Positions 52,539-64,000 of a stretch of 64,000 nucleotides of DNA are shown here, one piece after another; positions within the stretch are counted from its first letter, which is position 1, and each line of letters begins with the position of its first letter. The stretch comes from JBCDJI01 sp964351865 (lineage in GTDB: Bacteria; Verrucomicrobiota; Verrucomicrobiia; Methylacidiphilales; JBCBYL01): NCBI GenBank assembly GCA_964351865.1, contig CAYGPJ010000015.1, forward strand, positions 18,681-82,680, given 5' to 3'. The notes beneath the pieces were generated by a model that did no database searches, was not told where the DNA came from, and worked only from the letters and a program-made list of their open reading frames with translations. The position numbers were made by a program, and so were the translations under genes.

Positions 52539-53390
52539 GTTTCCATAATAGCACCATGCCCTGTCATGACCCAACATACCACCAGTCTCAGGAACTAAAA
52601 TTCTCGTCGCCCTCTGCCACGGATGCGCACCCTATGGACGAAAATTTTCATCATTTAGCCAATTCACTTATAATAAGGTATCAAAATAATTGAATCAGAG
52701 ACAGGACGCTGATCTTTTGAGATTTCATCTCGCCGAACATTGTTCCGGCAAAATTCATACTCCCCCTTCATTTCTCCAATTAGAGCGGTTCCAAATTAAG
52801 TTCTAATAGTCATGGAGCTGGTCAACGGAAGGGGTCTGCGTCATAGTTTACGTGCAGGCGGTATAAACCAATAGAAACTGGGGGAAGGAAAAAATTACTC
52901 CGGCCCCGAATGGCACTAACTTGAGGATTTTACTGTAGCCCGACGGAATATGATCATCTTGGTCGCTGACTTGTCCCGACCACGCAGGGTGTCGGGGCAA
53001 GTCTTTTTACGGGAAGCAAAGTTCTCGCTCAAAACAACCCAAATTGGGCTTAAGTTAGTGCCATTCACTCCGGCCCTTTTTTGTTCAACGCGTTCGTGAA
53101 TCAATGCCACATTTCGTAGACTCGCGATTTTATCGGAGTTACCATTTTATTCGGAAACGCTCAAAAATATAGTCAATTATCAAGAGTAACTCAGCCAATT
53201 TGAATTGTTATCAACGCTGTAGCAATTCTGATGATGTGATAAAAAAGCATCATCATTCCGACCCCGCATAGAAATAGGGAAAGATAAGATGATTTTCCAT
53301 CTTACAATCAAAAGTTACGGCTAATAGCAGGCCTACCTTAGCTGAGGGAATCCATCTATAGAGATATGAGCTGGCTCCACCTAAACAGAC
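52539..53390. other. Gene-poor spacer before the rRNA operon
   Basis: About 850 bases with no credible gene. The only notable structure is an inverted-repeat element at 52901-53076. Open frames here are short and fall inside that element. The rRNA operon terminator follows at 53391-53427. Confidence 0.6.
52901..53076. mobile_element. Candidate non-autonomous inverted-repeat (MITE-like) element
   Basis: The left end carries GAATGGCACTAACTT (52908-52922) and the right end its exact inverse (53052-53066). The outer flanks also match loosely (CTCCGGCCCC at left, CTCCGGCCC in the opposite order at right). Inside is an almost perfect 13-bp stem (GACTTGTCCCGAC with GTCGGGGCAAGTC, 52968-53003). No transposase is present. 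It is probably mobilised in trans by an IS elsewhere in the genome. Confidence 0.6.
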
Positions 53391-53427
53391 AAAAAAAGAA
53401 CCCCGCTCGGTTTCCCGAGCGGGGTTC
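53391..53427 (-). terminator. Rho-independent terminator of the rRNA operon
   Basis: A perfect 13-bp stem (GAACCCCGCTCGG, 53398-53410, with 53415-53427) and a 4-base loop, followed on the minus strand by seven T residues (53391-53397). It lies just after the 5S gene. Confidence 0.92.
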
Positions 53428-53433
53428 ATTAGA

Positions 53434-53548
53434 CTGGCAACGACCTACTCTCACAAGACCTATCGTCTCACTACCATCGGCGAAGACGCGTTTCACTGCC
53501 GGGTTCGGAATGGATACCGGGTGGTGCCACGTCTCTATGGCCACCAGA
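53434..53548 (-). rRNA. rrf: 5S ribosomal RNA
   Basis: About 115 bases read on the minus strand from TCTGGTGGCCATAGAGACGT to GAGAGTAGGTCGTTGCCAG. Both ends pair and the internal conserved ACCCGGT-type segment is present. It is the last gene of the operon, before the terminator. Confidence 0.93.
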
Positions 53549-53724
53549 GTGCTAGCGCACGGCAGCATTTTTTGCTGTCGCATGAACCAGAGGCTCTGAT
53601 GACTCTGTAAAAACCAGTCTTTAAAAGAACAATTCGAATTTCGATATTCTAGATCCGAATTTTCCTGCACAGCAGGATGATTCTCTGAAAACTACGTATA
53701 AAGCGAGAAAGATAAACACTCAAA

Positions 53725-56574
<2,850 letters not shown>

Positions 56575-56775
56575 TTTGTGTGTTTATTATGTAATCTCTT
56601 TTCAAAGTTGTAATGTTTTCTACCTACATAAGGGTCTATAAAGACCTCTATATAATTTTTTTAGATTTAACATTTTCTTTACTTTATACGTAGTTGTCAA
56701 AGAACCCACCACCGCTCTGCGAGCTTTGGCGCAGCAGGCCCGTACAATCAATATTCTGCGAGCTTGCCTCCGGTT

Positions 56776-56824
56776 TCACCGGAAATCAGAAGCTCCAGAA
56801 TCTGGAATTTCTGATCTCCGGTGA
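56776..56824 (-). other. Inverted repeat in the 23S leader (processing-stem candidate)
   Basis: The arms TCACCGGAAATCAGAA (56776-56791) and TTCTGATCTCCGGTGA (56809-56824) pair with one mismatch around a smaller inner hairpin. It lies between tRNA-Ile and the 23S gene, where such stems are usual RNase III processing or antitermination structures. This is structure only; no processing data were seen. Confidence 0.4.
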
Positions 56825-56869
56825 GGAGAATGATTGAAATCGGTGTTTGATACTATAGTGCCGCGGAAA

Positions 56870-56946
56870 TGGTGGGCCTGACTGGACTCGAACCAGTGAC
56901 CCTGCGCTTATCAAGCGCATGCTCTAACCAACTGAGCTACAGGCCC
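56870..56946 (-). tRNA. tRNA-Ile (GAT anticodon)
   Basis: A cloverleaf on the minus strand: acceptor GGGCCTG with CAGGCCC, D-arm, anticodon loop TTGATAA with GAT, and T-arm GGTTCGAGTCC. The CCA end is encoded (56870-56872). It sits in the 16S-23S spacer with tRNA-Ala, the usual order. Confidence 0.95.
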
Positions 56947-57057
56947 AAAAAAAATGGCTTGCCGAGCCGTAGCTCATTTTTGGCGAATTGAGCCTGCCTA
57001 CACTTGGGTTTCGGCGCGGCATCCTTTAAGGTATGACAATTAAAAATGAGTGAAGGA

Positions 57058-57130
57058 TGGAGGTTAGGAGATTCGAACTCCTGACATCCAGCTTGCAAAG
57101 CTGGCGCTCTACCAACTGAGCTAAACCCCC
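57058..57130 (-). tRNA. tRNA-Ala (TGC anticodon)
   Basis: A minus-strand cloverleaf with acceptor GGGGGTT pairing to AACCTCC (one G-T pair) and anticodon loop TTTGCAA with TGC. The T-arm GGAGTTCGAATCTCC is intact. Unlike the Pro and Ile genes, the CCA is not encoded: after discriminator A comes TCC, so CCA must be added by the nucleotidyltransferase. It lies between 16S and tRNA-Ile. Confidence 0.94.
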
Positions 57131-57361
57131 ATTGAAAAGCTTGGATTTGGTAATGGTCAGGGTATTCCGGCATTGGATGACTGACAATGGCTTATATTAA
57201 ATGATTAAGTTTCAAAAACTGAATGGTGTGGAACGGCGAGTTACCTCTCATCGTTTCCAATTCGAGGATTTAACCACATGGCTTAAGCGAGCTTAAACTT
57301 TAGTGGCCGACCTTCCCGACTTCGTTGACTGGCATTTAATATCCAGGCTGAAGAAGGGATG

Positions 57362-58910
<1,549 letters not shown>

Positions 58911-59781
58911 TATAGATAATAGAATGATTCTATTGATCGCTAATAAATTTTTGTAGAACTCGTCCCCGATTAACTCGGGAAGCCATCAAAGTAATCTTAG
59001 CCAATTACTTTAACGTCCGTTCCACACAACTCAATTTTTGACTTACTTAATATAAATTCAATTTTGATCTTGCATTGCTGCTCGATCAAAACAGAACGTG
59101 TTGCTGTCAGTCATTGCCAATAATCGTCTTTAACAGACGCTTATTTCAATGACCGATTTCAATCTGTCAAAAAGCATATGAACCAAATTCCTCGGTCCAA
59201 AATTCAAAGGCGCATCAACATGCAAACCCTTGCTTGTCACTTCTAAGGTTAGAAGCGGAGAGACATCGTATAACAATCGTTAACTTGGTCAACTCCTATT
59301 TTGATAAAAAGAATAAATTCTTTTCAGAGGTCGATAATCTTTGATCGGTTACTGGTTTTTGCCAGCCCGAGATCAGCGACGGGAGAGAGGAAGGTAAGGA
59401 TTTTTTGTTTTCGGTCAACCCGAAATTCAACTTTTTTTCATTTTTTTCTGTACATTAAATTTTCACTCCCCCATGCCCAGCTAAACTTCAACTTACTGGA
59501 TTGTTAGCTTGCGGCGCTGAAGCACCATTTTATCCCCATCAGAAGACCATCAAGGTCTTTAAACCCATTCCATCCCACCTACCATAACCCGCCCGCAGGG
59601 CGGTTAAAATAAATCACCGCCAGTCGCTTTTTCTGTAGATTTGTGACGCTACCCAGGGATTTTTCAGGCACAGTTCAGCAGCAAACCAGCGATGGTATCG
59701 TTAAAACCCTCCCGCTACTGATCATTTAACTTAAGAATTCCTCTGTACCTTTCTGTAAAATGAACTAAAATCGACCCCAAC
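58911..59781. other. rRNA operon leader and spacer before tolQ
   Basis: About 870 bases without a gene. The 16S leader lies next to 58911. A small GC hairpin (CCGCCC-GCA-GGGCGG at 59589-59603) is seen but has no T tract on either strand. No further structure is clear. Confidence 0.55.
59265..59292 (-). promoter_or_regulatory. Candidate rRNA operon promoter
   Basis: On the minus strand, TTGACC (59287-59292) and TACGAT (59265-59270) are separated by 16 bases, about 350 bases upstream of the 16S start. It resembles a sigma-70 type promoter with an imperfect -10. This is one of several possible pairs in an AT-rich region. Confidence 0.3.
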
Positions 59782-60519
59782 ATGACCACTTTTCTTGAAT
59801 CAACCTTCTTAATGGCCGACGTACTTTATGCCTTCGGCAGTTCAAATCCTGCGGCAAAGTTTATTATTATCCTGCTGGTGATCGGCTCGGTCTTCTCCTG
59901 GTCGGTCATGTGGACCAAGTATCAAGCCATCAAAGCCGCTCAAAAAGCCACCCGCCAGTTCCTCACACGTTTCCGTGAATCACGACATCCATTAGAAATA
60001 TTTGAGGTCGCCAAGAAATACACCCCATCCCCGCTGAGTGCTATTTACTTCAAAGGTTCACGTGAACTATGTTTTCATCTCTTAGGGTCTTCAGATGTGG
60101 ATGAAACCTTCCATGGACGGTTGGCCGCATCAGGAAAGATTAAAGGCATCTCCATGTCATCCGTCAGATCTGCGATGGAGCAATCAGTTGGTGAACAAGC
60201 ACTTAAATTAGAATCCCAGTTAATTCTATTGGCCAGTGCGGTCAGCGGCGCCCCTTTCCTCGGCCTGCTGGGAACCGTTTGGGGTGTCATGGATGCTTTT
60301 ACCGGCGTCGCCCAGGCCGGCACGCCTAATCTGGCCGTGCTCGCCCCCGGCGTTTCCGGTGCCCTGCTGACCACCGTGGTCGGCCTGATCGTCGCCATTC
60401 CCGCTATGTTTGGTTATAATTTCATCGTCACCACCATCAAAGCTATGACCGTCGAGATGGAAAATTTTGCAGCCGAATGCGCCTCAGCCTTTGAACACCG
60501 TTACCTGGAGATCAAGTGA
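59782..60519 (+). CDS. tolQ: TolQ/ExbB-type proton channel subunit
   Basis: A 245-residue inner-membrane protein with three transmembrane helices (FIIILLVIGSVFSWSVMW, then two after the cytoplasmic loop, AVSGAPFLGLLGTVWGVMDA and ALLTTVVGLIVAIPAMFGYN). The MotA/TolQ/ExbB signature is clear. It couples the proton gradient to outer-membrane tasks with TolR and a TonB/TolA-like partner. Start is ATG 59782; an internal ATG at 59812 is possible. It is the first gene of the tolQ-tolR-tonB-like operon. Confidence 0.92.
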   Translation: MTTFLESTFLMADVLYAFGSSNPAAKFIIILLVIGSVFSWSVMWTKYQAIKAAQKATRQFLTRFRESRHPLEIFEVAKKYTPSPLSAIYFKGSRELCFHLLGSSDVDETFHGRLAASGKIKGISMSSVRSAMEQSVGEQALKLESQLILLASAVSGAPFLGLLGTVWGVMDAFTGVAQAGTPNLAVLAPGVSGALLTTVVGLIVAIPAMFGYNFIVTTIKAMTVEMENFAAECASAFEHRYLEIK

Positions 60520-60658
60520 CCTCCCTGTCTCAATCACTTAATCCCCCAATCACTCAATCTCATCGGTTATGAAAAGATATTCACACCCCCCGATCTGGAT
60601 CTCGTCTTATGAAGGCTAGCTTCATACTCGATCACATCGGGATTTCGAGGATAAGTAT
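60520..60658. repeat. tolQ-tolR spacer with repeats and duplicated tolR start
   Basis: The left part carries the AATCACTTAATC-type repeat also seen at 10298-10399. At 60569-60582 the bases ATGAAAAGATATTC almost copy the tolR start (ATGAAGAGATATTC at 60659-60672), exactly 90 bases upstream. A short frame from the first copy ends in TAG after 16 codons. An inner palindrome (TATGAAGGCTAGCTTCATA) lies between the copies. The spacer probably grew by insertion with duplication of the target. Confidence 0.55.
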
Positions 60659-61066
60659 ATGAAGAGATATTCGCAACGTCATGGGGGTAGCCTGCTGAGT
60701 GAGTTGAATGTCACTCCACTCATCGACTTGGCGTTTACCCTATTGATCATCTTTATGATCACCGCACCACTGATGGAGCATTCGCTGGAAATTGACTTAC
60801 CCAAATCCAGCCAGCAAAACTCCACCGCCCCAGATACGATTAAAGAAATCGCGATCGATGCCAATGGCAACATTTTCTACGAAAAAACCGCTATTAATCT
60901 GAAGGAACTTGAGATCGCACTAAGTGAAATGATGCGCCGCGATCCCGCCGGTGCCGTCTCCTTACGAGCTGATGCCAATTTGCGTTATCAGCAACTGGTG
61001 CTGGTGCTCGACACCATCAAGGAATCCGGTGCACGCCTCGGACTGGCTACCGTGCCCGGTAAATGA
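60659..61066 (+). CDS. tolR: TolR/ExbD-family protein
   Basis: A 135-residue protein with one N-terminal transmembrane helix containing the essential aspartate (NVTPLIDLAFTLLIIFMITA), then a periplasmic domain (LEIDLPKSSQQNS, EIAIDANGNIFYEKTAIN, VSLRADANLRYQQLVLVLD). It works with TolQ as stator and energiser. Start is ATG 60659; a near copy of its first codons lies 90 bases upstream. Confidence 0.92.
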   Translation: MKRYSQRHGGSLLSELNVTPLIDLAFTLLIIFMITAPLMEHSLEIDLPKSSQQNSTAPDTIKEIAIDANGNIFYEKTAINLKELEIALSEMMRRDPAGAVSLRADANLRYQQLVLVLDTIKESGARLGLATVPGK

Positions 61067-61270
61067 ACCGCAAATGAACGCCAATTCACGCAAATCCCGA
61101 ATCAACATGATCAAAAAACGAAATATTTCCTATTACCCGGGCTTTATCAGGATTAGCTGCCTAATGACGCTAATAGAAAAAAACGTAGCCGAAGGTTTAA
61201 AGCAGAGAAGCTGTATTGGTTTATCGGGATTTATCTCGTTCCATCATTTGAATCTTAAGCGCAGATAACC

Positions 61271-62110
61271 GTGTCTTGTCGTCGTTCCAGACCATCCCTT
61301 AAAACATCCATACTATGGGTGGCTGGGATTCATGTGTTGGTCATTCTGCTGCTACTCTTCTCCCCCTCTTTCCAACAACCAAAACCACCTGAAAAAACGT
61401 TACAATGGATTGATCTACCCGAATCAAATGAGACCACAGTGACTCCAGCGCCAGCGCCTACTCCACAGCCCCCTCAACCACCGGCACCCACGCCTACCCC
61501 AGTTCCCAAGCCTACCCCAGTTCCCAAGCCTACCCCAGTTCCCAAGCCTACCCCAATTCCCACACCACCTAAACCCGTCCCTCAACCAACTCCTAAGCCC
61601 ATTCCTGCAACGCCTAAGCCAGTCGAGCCGAAGCCCGCACCTGTAAAGCCCAAGCCCAACCCGAATCCACCCCCCAAGCCTGCTCCTGTGCAGGTCGATC
61701 TGACCAAAGTCGTCAAAAAAACCACCAGCGACCCAGCCACCGGCGGCAATACCAACACGCTGACCAAACGACTGAATGAATCACTGGATGCCGTGCAGAT
61801 GAAAAGTAGCGCTCGTAGCAACGCCTCATCTTCAACCGTCAACAGCTACCACGCCAAAATTCGCAATACCCTCTACCGTGCCTGGCAGCGTCCATCTGGA
61901 GGGAATCGCCCACTGGAAGCCAATGTGGAATTAAAAATACTGCCGGACGGAACGATTGTCTTTATACGATTGGCCACATCATCCGGATTTTCAGCGCTGG
62001 ATGAATCAGTCATCGCGGCCGCTAAATCTGCGGGAAAAGTCCCCCAATCACTACCGACCGGCATGGGATCTCCCGATTACGTGGTGACCATTAATTTCGT
62101 GCTGAATTGA
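61271..62110 (+). CDS. TonB/TolA-like energy transducer with proline-rich spacer
   Basis: A 279-residue protein. The N-terminal helix (SILWVAGIHVLVILLLLFS) is followed by a long proline-rich spacer (about residues 58-140) and a C-terminal TonB/TolA-like domain (YHAKIRNTLYRAWQRP, VELKILPDGTIVFIRLA, SGFSALDESVIAA). The start is GTG 61271. DNA at about 61496-61560 carries 18-base tandem repeats encoding TPVPKP. It completes the Tol-type system; whether it acts as TolA or TonB is unresolved. Confidence 0.8.
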   Translation: MSCRRSRPSLKTSILWVAGIHVLVILLLLFSPSFQQPKPPEKTLQWIDLPESNETTVTPAPAPTPQPPQPPAPTPTPVPKPTPVPKPTPVPKPTPIPTPPKPVPQPTPKPIPATPKPVEPKPAPVKPKPNPNPPPKPAPVQVDLTKVVKKTTSDPATGGNTNTLTKRLNESLDAVQMKSSARSNASSSTVNSYHAKIRNTLYRAWQRPSGGNRPLEANVELKILPDGTIVFIRLATSSGFSALDESVIAAAKSAGKVPQSLPTGMGSPDYVVTINFVLN

Positions 62111-62557
62111 GGTGTGAACCGTTGCATATAGGTTAACGGCTAAGGTAGGGCGTCTTGTCCCAAGGCGCTGGTTCCCGTATTGCTAGGAATCACCCTGATT
62201 GAGCCTCACCTCCCCCAGCGGCTCTGTCACGCCGATGGAAAAGAACTGCCAAGCGGCTGGGGACAGCCGCTGCTACAACTATCGTGCCCACGCAAGCTAC
62301 CCATGATTTCATTTGAATAGGCAAATTCTTCGACTGTGGAATATCTGTCCTGACAAGATACCATTTTTTCCTACAAAGCTGACGCTTCAGGCGGAAGCCC
62401 TTTTGGGCGAGCATACTGAAAGATTTCTTGCCGTGCCTTAAGCTACCGCGCCCCAGATTGCCGCTGATGCCATCTGCTTGCCTACCGTTAACTGTGTGAT
62501 CAATAACTCACCATCACACCCAAATGCCAGCGGGAGGTGTAGCGGGCATTCCCAGTA
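62111..62557. other. Spacer with palindromic repeat half-copy
   Basis: About 450 bases. It contains a left half of the palindromic unit (62144-62178, GGTAGGGCGTCTTGTCCCAA). The remaining sequence shows no reliable gene; an open frame at 62190-62414 on the minus strand has no recognisable features. Confidence 0.5.
62144..62178. repeat. Palindromic dispersed repeat, half copy
   Basis: It starts GGTAGGGCGTCTTGTCCCAA and continues GGCGCTGGTTCCCGT, the same as the left part of the unit at 581-677. The right arm is missing. Confidence 0.6.
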
Positions 62558-62755
62558 TCAATCAACAGAGACTTTGTCATCCCATCTGACTTCCACGTTG
62601 GTAACCCCGGAATTTTGGAGTTGTATTCGCAACTGAAGCACCTCTTGATACAACGTTTTTGTTGTCACGATCATAACGAACATGTTGACCACTAGTAAGC
62701 TGATCAATGCTCCCAGCACCCAATGGATCATGTTTAATTTAGCAGGTGTTTTCAT
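62558..62755 (-). CDS. Small membrane protein of unknown function
   Basis: About 65 residues: one transmembrane helix (WVLGALISLLVVNMFVMIV) and a short helical tail (LYQEVLQLRIQLQNSG) that ends with a possible beta segment (VEVRWDDKVS). I chose ATG 62755; the frame upstream starts with GTG at 62767. It has no family I recognise. It is small enough to be doubtful, but the helix-plus-coil pattern is consistent with a real peptide. Confidence 0.4.
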   Translation of the reverse strand: MKTPAKLNMIHWVLGALISLLVVNMFVMIVTTKTLYQEVLQLRIQLQNSGVTNVEVRWDDKVSVD

Positions 62756-62868
62756 TGCGTTTTTCACCCTACTTCTAGCACCAGTCGTTCGATCATTTCG
62801 ATAAACTCAAGCAGCGGATTATTATTCTCACTGTTGTTATTTTCGAATCGTCATTGCCAGTTGACTTT

Positions 62869-63063
62869 TTAATCTTCTTCAAAATATTCGTCTGCATGCT
62901 CCTGCCATAACTGCCGCAGTAAAGCCTTATGGTCTACCCCGGTCCGATGAGACACTTCCTGCCGGAAGAACTCAAACACAGGCGATTCCAATTCTCGGAT
63001 TACCTCACACGCAACTCGCCGCAATGCCATGATTTCAGGCGGTTCCTCAGCCTTACTCATCAT
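62869..63063 (-). CDS. Small acidic protein of unknown function
   Basis: About 65 residues starting MMSKAEEPPEIM, then helical and charged (EVIRELESPVFEFFRQEVSH, RQLWQEHADEYFEED). The ATG at 63063 overlaps the end of the upstream gene (stop 63053-63055), so the two are likely translationally coupled. The frame further upstream is unlikely to be coding. Not recognised. Confidence 0.45.
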   Translation of the reverse strand: MMSKAEEPPEIMALRRVACEVIRELESPVFEFFRQEVSHRTGVDHKALLRQLWQEHADEYFEED

Positions 63064-63484
63064 TTTGCACCTTACGATGGCTCCATCCAGTATCCGCCTG
63101 GCTCCAGTCAGGCGCAGGCGGAGGAGGTGAAATTTTGTGCGACTTTTTTGCGTCGTCAGAACGGGAAGCATCCCGCGACCTGGGCGAGACAGAAGAGCGA
63201 CGACGCTGCGCGCGGTTGGTCCGGTAAGACGTCCCAGAGGAATTGGGAATCAGACGGGTAGCGATAAATATAACAAACCCGACACAGAAAATAATGAAGC
63301 CGATTTCCACCCACCACGGATAGGTAGAATCCACCCCGAAAAGTCCCCGCTGCCATAACTCAGCTTGGTGCGAGCGATCAACCGCCTGAGCTACACTGGT
63401 CAACGGCGCTCCCAGCAGGATAGTAAGAGCTGATGAGCGCAGGCAAACCATAACGGTTCTCAATCTGAGGGGTTTATGATGCAT
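63053..63484 (-). CDS. Secreted/anchored protein with Ser/Arg-rich tail, unknown
   Basis: A 143-residue protein. The N-terminal 35 residues are signal-peptide-like (SSALTILLGAPLTSVAQA). One transmembrane helix (IGFIIFCVGFVIFIATRLI) lies mid-protein, and the last 60 residues are rich in Ser, Arg and Lys (RAQRRRSSVSPRSRDASRSD), followed by a proline run. No family is recognised. The ATG is 63484. It overlaps the next downstream gene by 11 bases. Confidence 0.5.
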   Translation of the reverse strand: MHHKPLRLRTVMVCLRSSALTILLGAPLTSVAQAVDRSHQAELWQRGLFGVDSTYPWWVEIGFIIFCVGFVIFIATRLIPNSSGTSYRTNRAQRRRSSVSPRSRDASRSDDAKKSHKISPPPPAPDWSQADTGWSHRKVQNDE

Positions 63485-63536
63485 AAGTTTTGTTTCTTAA
63501 CTATTTAAATTCATTTCCTTTTCTCATGCCGTGCTA

Positions 63537-63809
63537 TCACGTATTCACATCGTCGGTGCCATTTTTATGCACTTTTGCCGAAAACTGCTGATCCAGGATG
63601 TGAATCAAAATCTGCATGCGATTTTCCATCCCCAGTTTTTGCAGAATGTGCTCCACATGTTTTTCGACGGTGCGGTAGGAGATTCCCATAATGATGGCAA
63701 TTTCTTTATTCGCTTTACCATCTGCAATCCAACGACATACCTCCAACTCTCGTTTAGTGAGGGACCTACTTTTTCCTACCTGAGAGGATGTCTGATTTCC
63801 TGGATTCAT
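63537..63809 (-). CDS. Stand-alone LuxR/GerE-type HTH protein
   Basis: A 90-residue protein containing only the LuxR-family DNA-binding domain: LTKRELEVCRWIADGKANKE, then IAIIMGISYRTVEKHVEHIL. No receiver, PAS or autoinducer domain is present. Its targets are unknown. It is transcribed on the minus strand toward the small secreted-protein gene 53 bases away and may regulate that short operon. Confidence 0.85.
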   Translation of the reverse strand: MNPGNQTSSQVGKSRSLTKRELEVCRWIADGKANKEIAIIMGISYRTVEKHVEHILQKLGMENRMQILIHILDQQFSAKVHKNGTDDVNT

Positions 63810-64000
63810 GGCTGATATTCATTCTTGATTCACTGATTTAAGCTAAATTAATGGATCTCGACTATTCCCCTAATTAGGGGGGTCGTTTGAGAAATGCTGA
63901 AAACTGAAAGCTGAGACCTGAAAGCTGCCCGATCTGAATTTCATGCTAGCGTTCAACCAAGACTAAACCGACGGGTATAACCGTTTGAGTTTAATTCTGG
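63810..64000. other. Right-edge spacer
   Basis: No gene or clear structure other than a short internal repeat (CTGAAAACTGAAAGCTG and CCTGAAAGCTG). Probably the promoter region of the LuxR-type gene. Confidence 0.4.

Noticed and set aside
52916..53110. 64-codon minus-strand open frame
   Set aside because: Its coding sequence is made of the inverted-repeat element itself; no conserved product was recognised.
59301..59507. 68-codon open frame in the rRNA leader
   Set aside because: No recognisable features or start signal; lies in an AT-rich leader region.
59589..59603. GC hairpin before tolQ as a terminator
   Set aside because: No run of T follows on either strand.
61496..61560. CRISPR-like appearance of the proline repeat
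   Set aside because: Repeats are in frame, contiguous and encode TPVPKP; they are protein-coding tandem repeats.

Overview
The window looks like a chromosomal segment of a Gram-negative bacterium, most likely a marine or aquatic member of the Verrucomicrobiota (Opitutae-like). This is inferred from gene style and repeat content, not from a database match. Outer-membrane systems are present (a lipoprotein, TolQ/TolR/TonB-like genes, Wzm/Wzt export). The rRNA operon has the classical 16S-tRNA-Ile-tRNA-Ala-23S-5S order and a CCTCC anti-Shine-Dalgarno. Base composition is moderate, and GTG/TTG starts without strong ribosome binding sites are common.

Layout. 1-10.8 kb: housekeeping genes (tRNA-Pro, tyrS, rpsA, a lipoprotein, tatA, folE2, galK, hemW-like, a DUF721/DciA-like gene, hisI) separated by palindromic dispersed repeats. 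10.9-31.7 kb: a large surface-glycan locus with a GT-C-like membrane protein, several glycosyltransferases, a NodU-type carbamoyltransferase joined to an AlkP-fold protein, three sulfotransferases, two 2OG-Fe(II) oxygenase-fold proteins (one without its metal ligands), a glycosyltransferase-FkbM fusion and two more FkbM methyltransferases. It also holds one Wzm permease and two paralogous Wzt ATPases with C-terminal cargo-type domains. Together these suggest a polysaccharide built in the cytoplasm, modified by sulfation, methylation, carbamoylation and perhaps hydroxylation, and exported by an ABC transporter. 32.0-41.7 kb: an internally deleted dehydrogenase, a ZnuABC-type metal importer, a cbb3 oxidase operon (ccoS, ccoN, ccoO and a haem-less FixP_N stub) followed by a copper P-type ATPase with a long extra membrane domain, then a Fur-family regulator and a YidD-RibD fusion. 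41.7-52.5 kb: cysS, an amidotransferase, a small papain/transglutaminase-like protein, a sulfur amino-acid operon with a VapBC module inside it, a SulP transporter broken at a C9 tract, and a membrane spermidine-synthase-like protein.

52.5-59.8 kb: a non-autonomous inverted-repeat element, then the complete rRNA operon on the minus strand with a strong terminator. 59.8-64.0 kb: a TolQ-TolR-TonB/TolA energy-transduction operon, small membrane and hypothetical genes, and a stand-alone LuxR-type DNA-binding protein.

The most distinctive features are the heavily decorated glycan locus with two Wzt proteins and apparent pseudo-enzymes, the YidD-RibD fusion, the cbb3 operon whose third subunit has no haem, the clean in-frame deletion in the dehydrogenase, the homopolymer frameshift in the SulP gene, and several families of palindromic repeats, one starting exactly at the folE2 stop codon. 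All functional calls are by reading; no searches were run.
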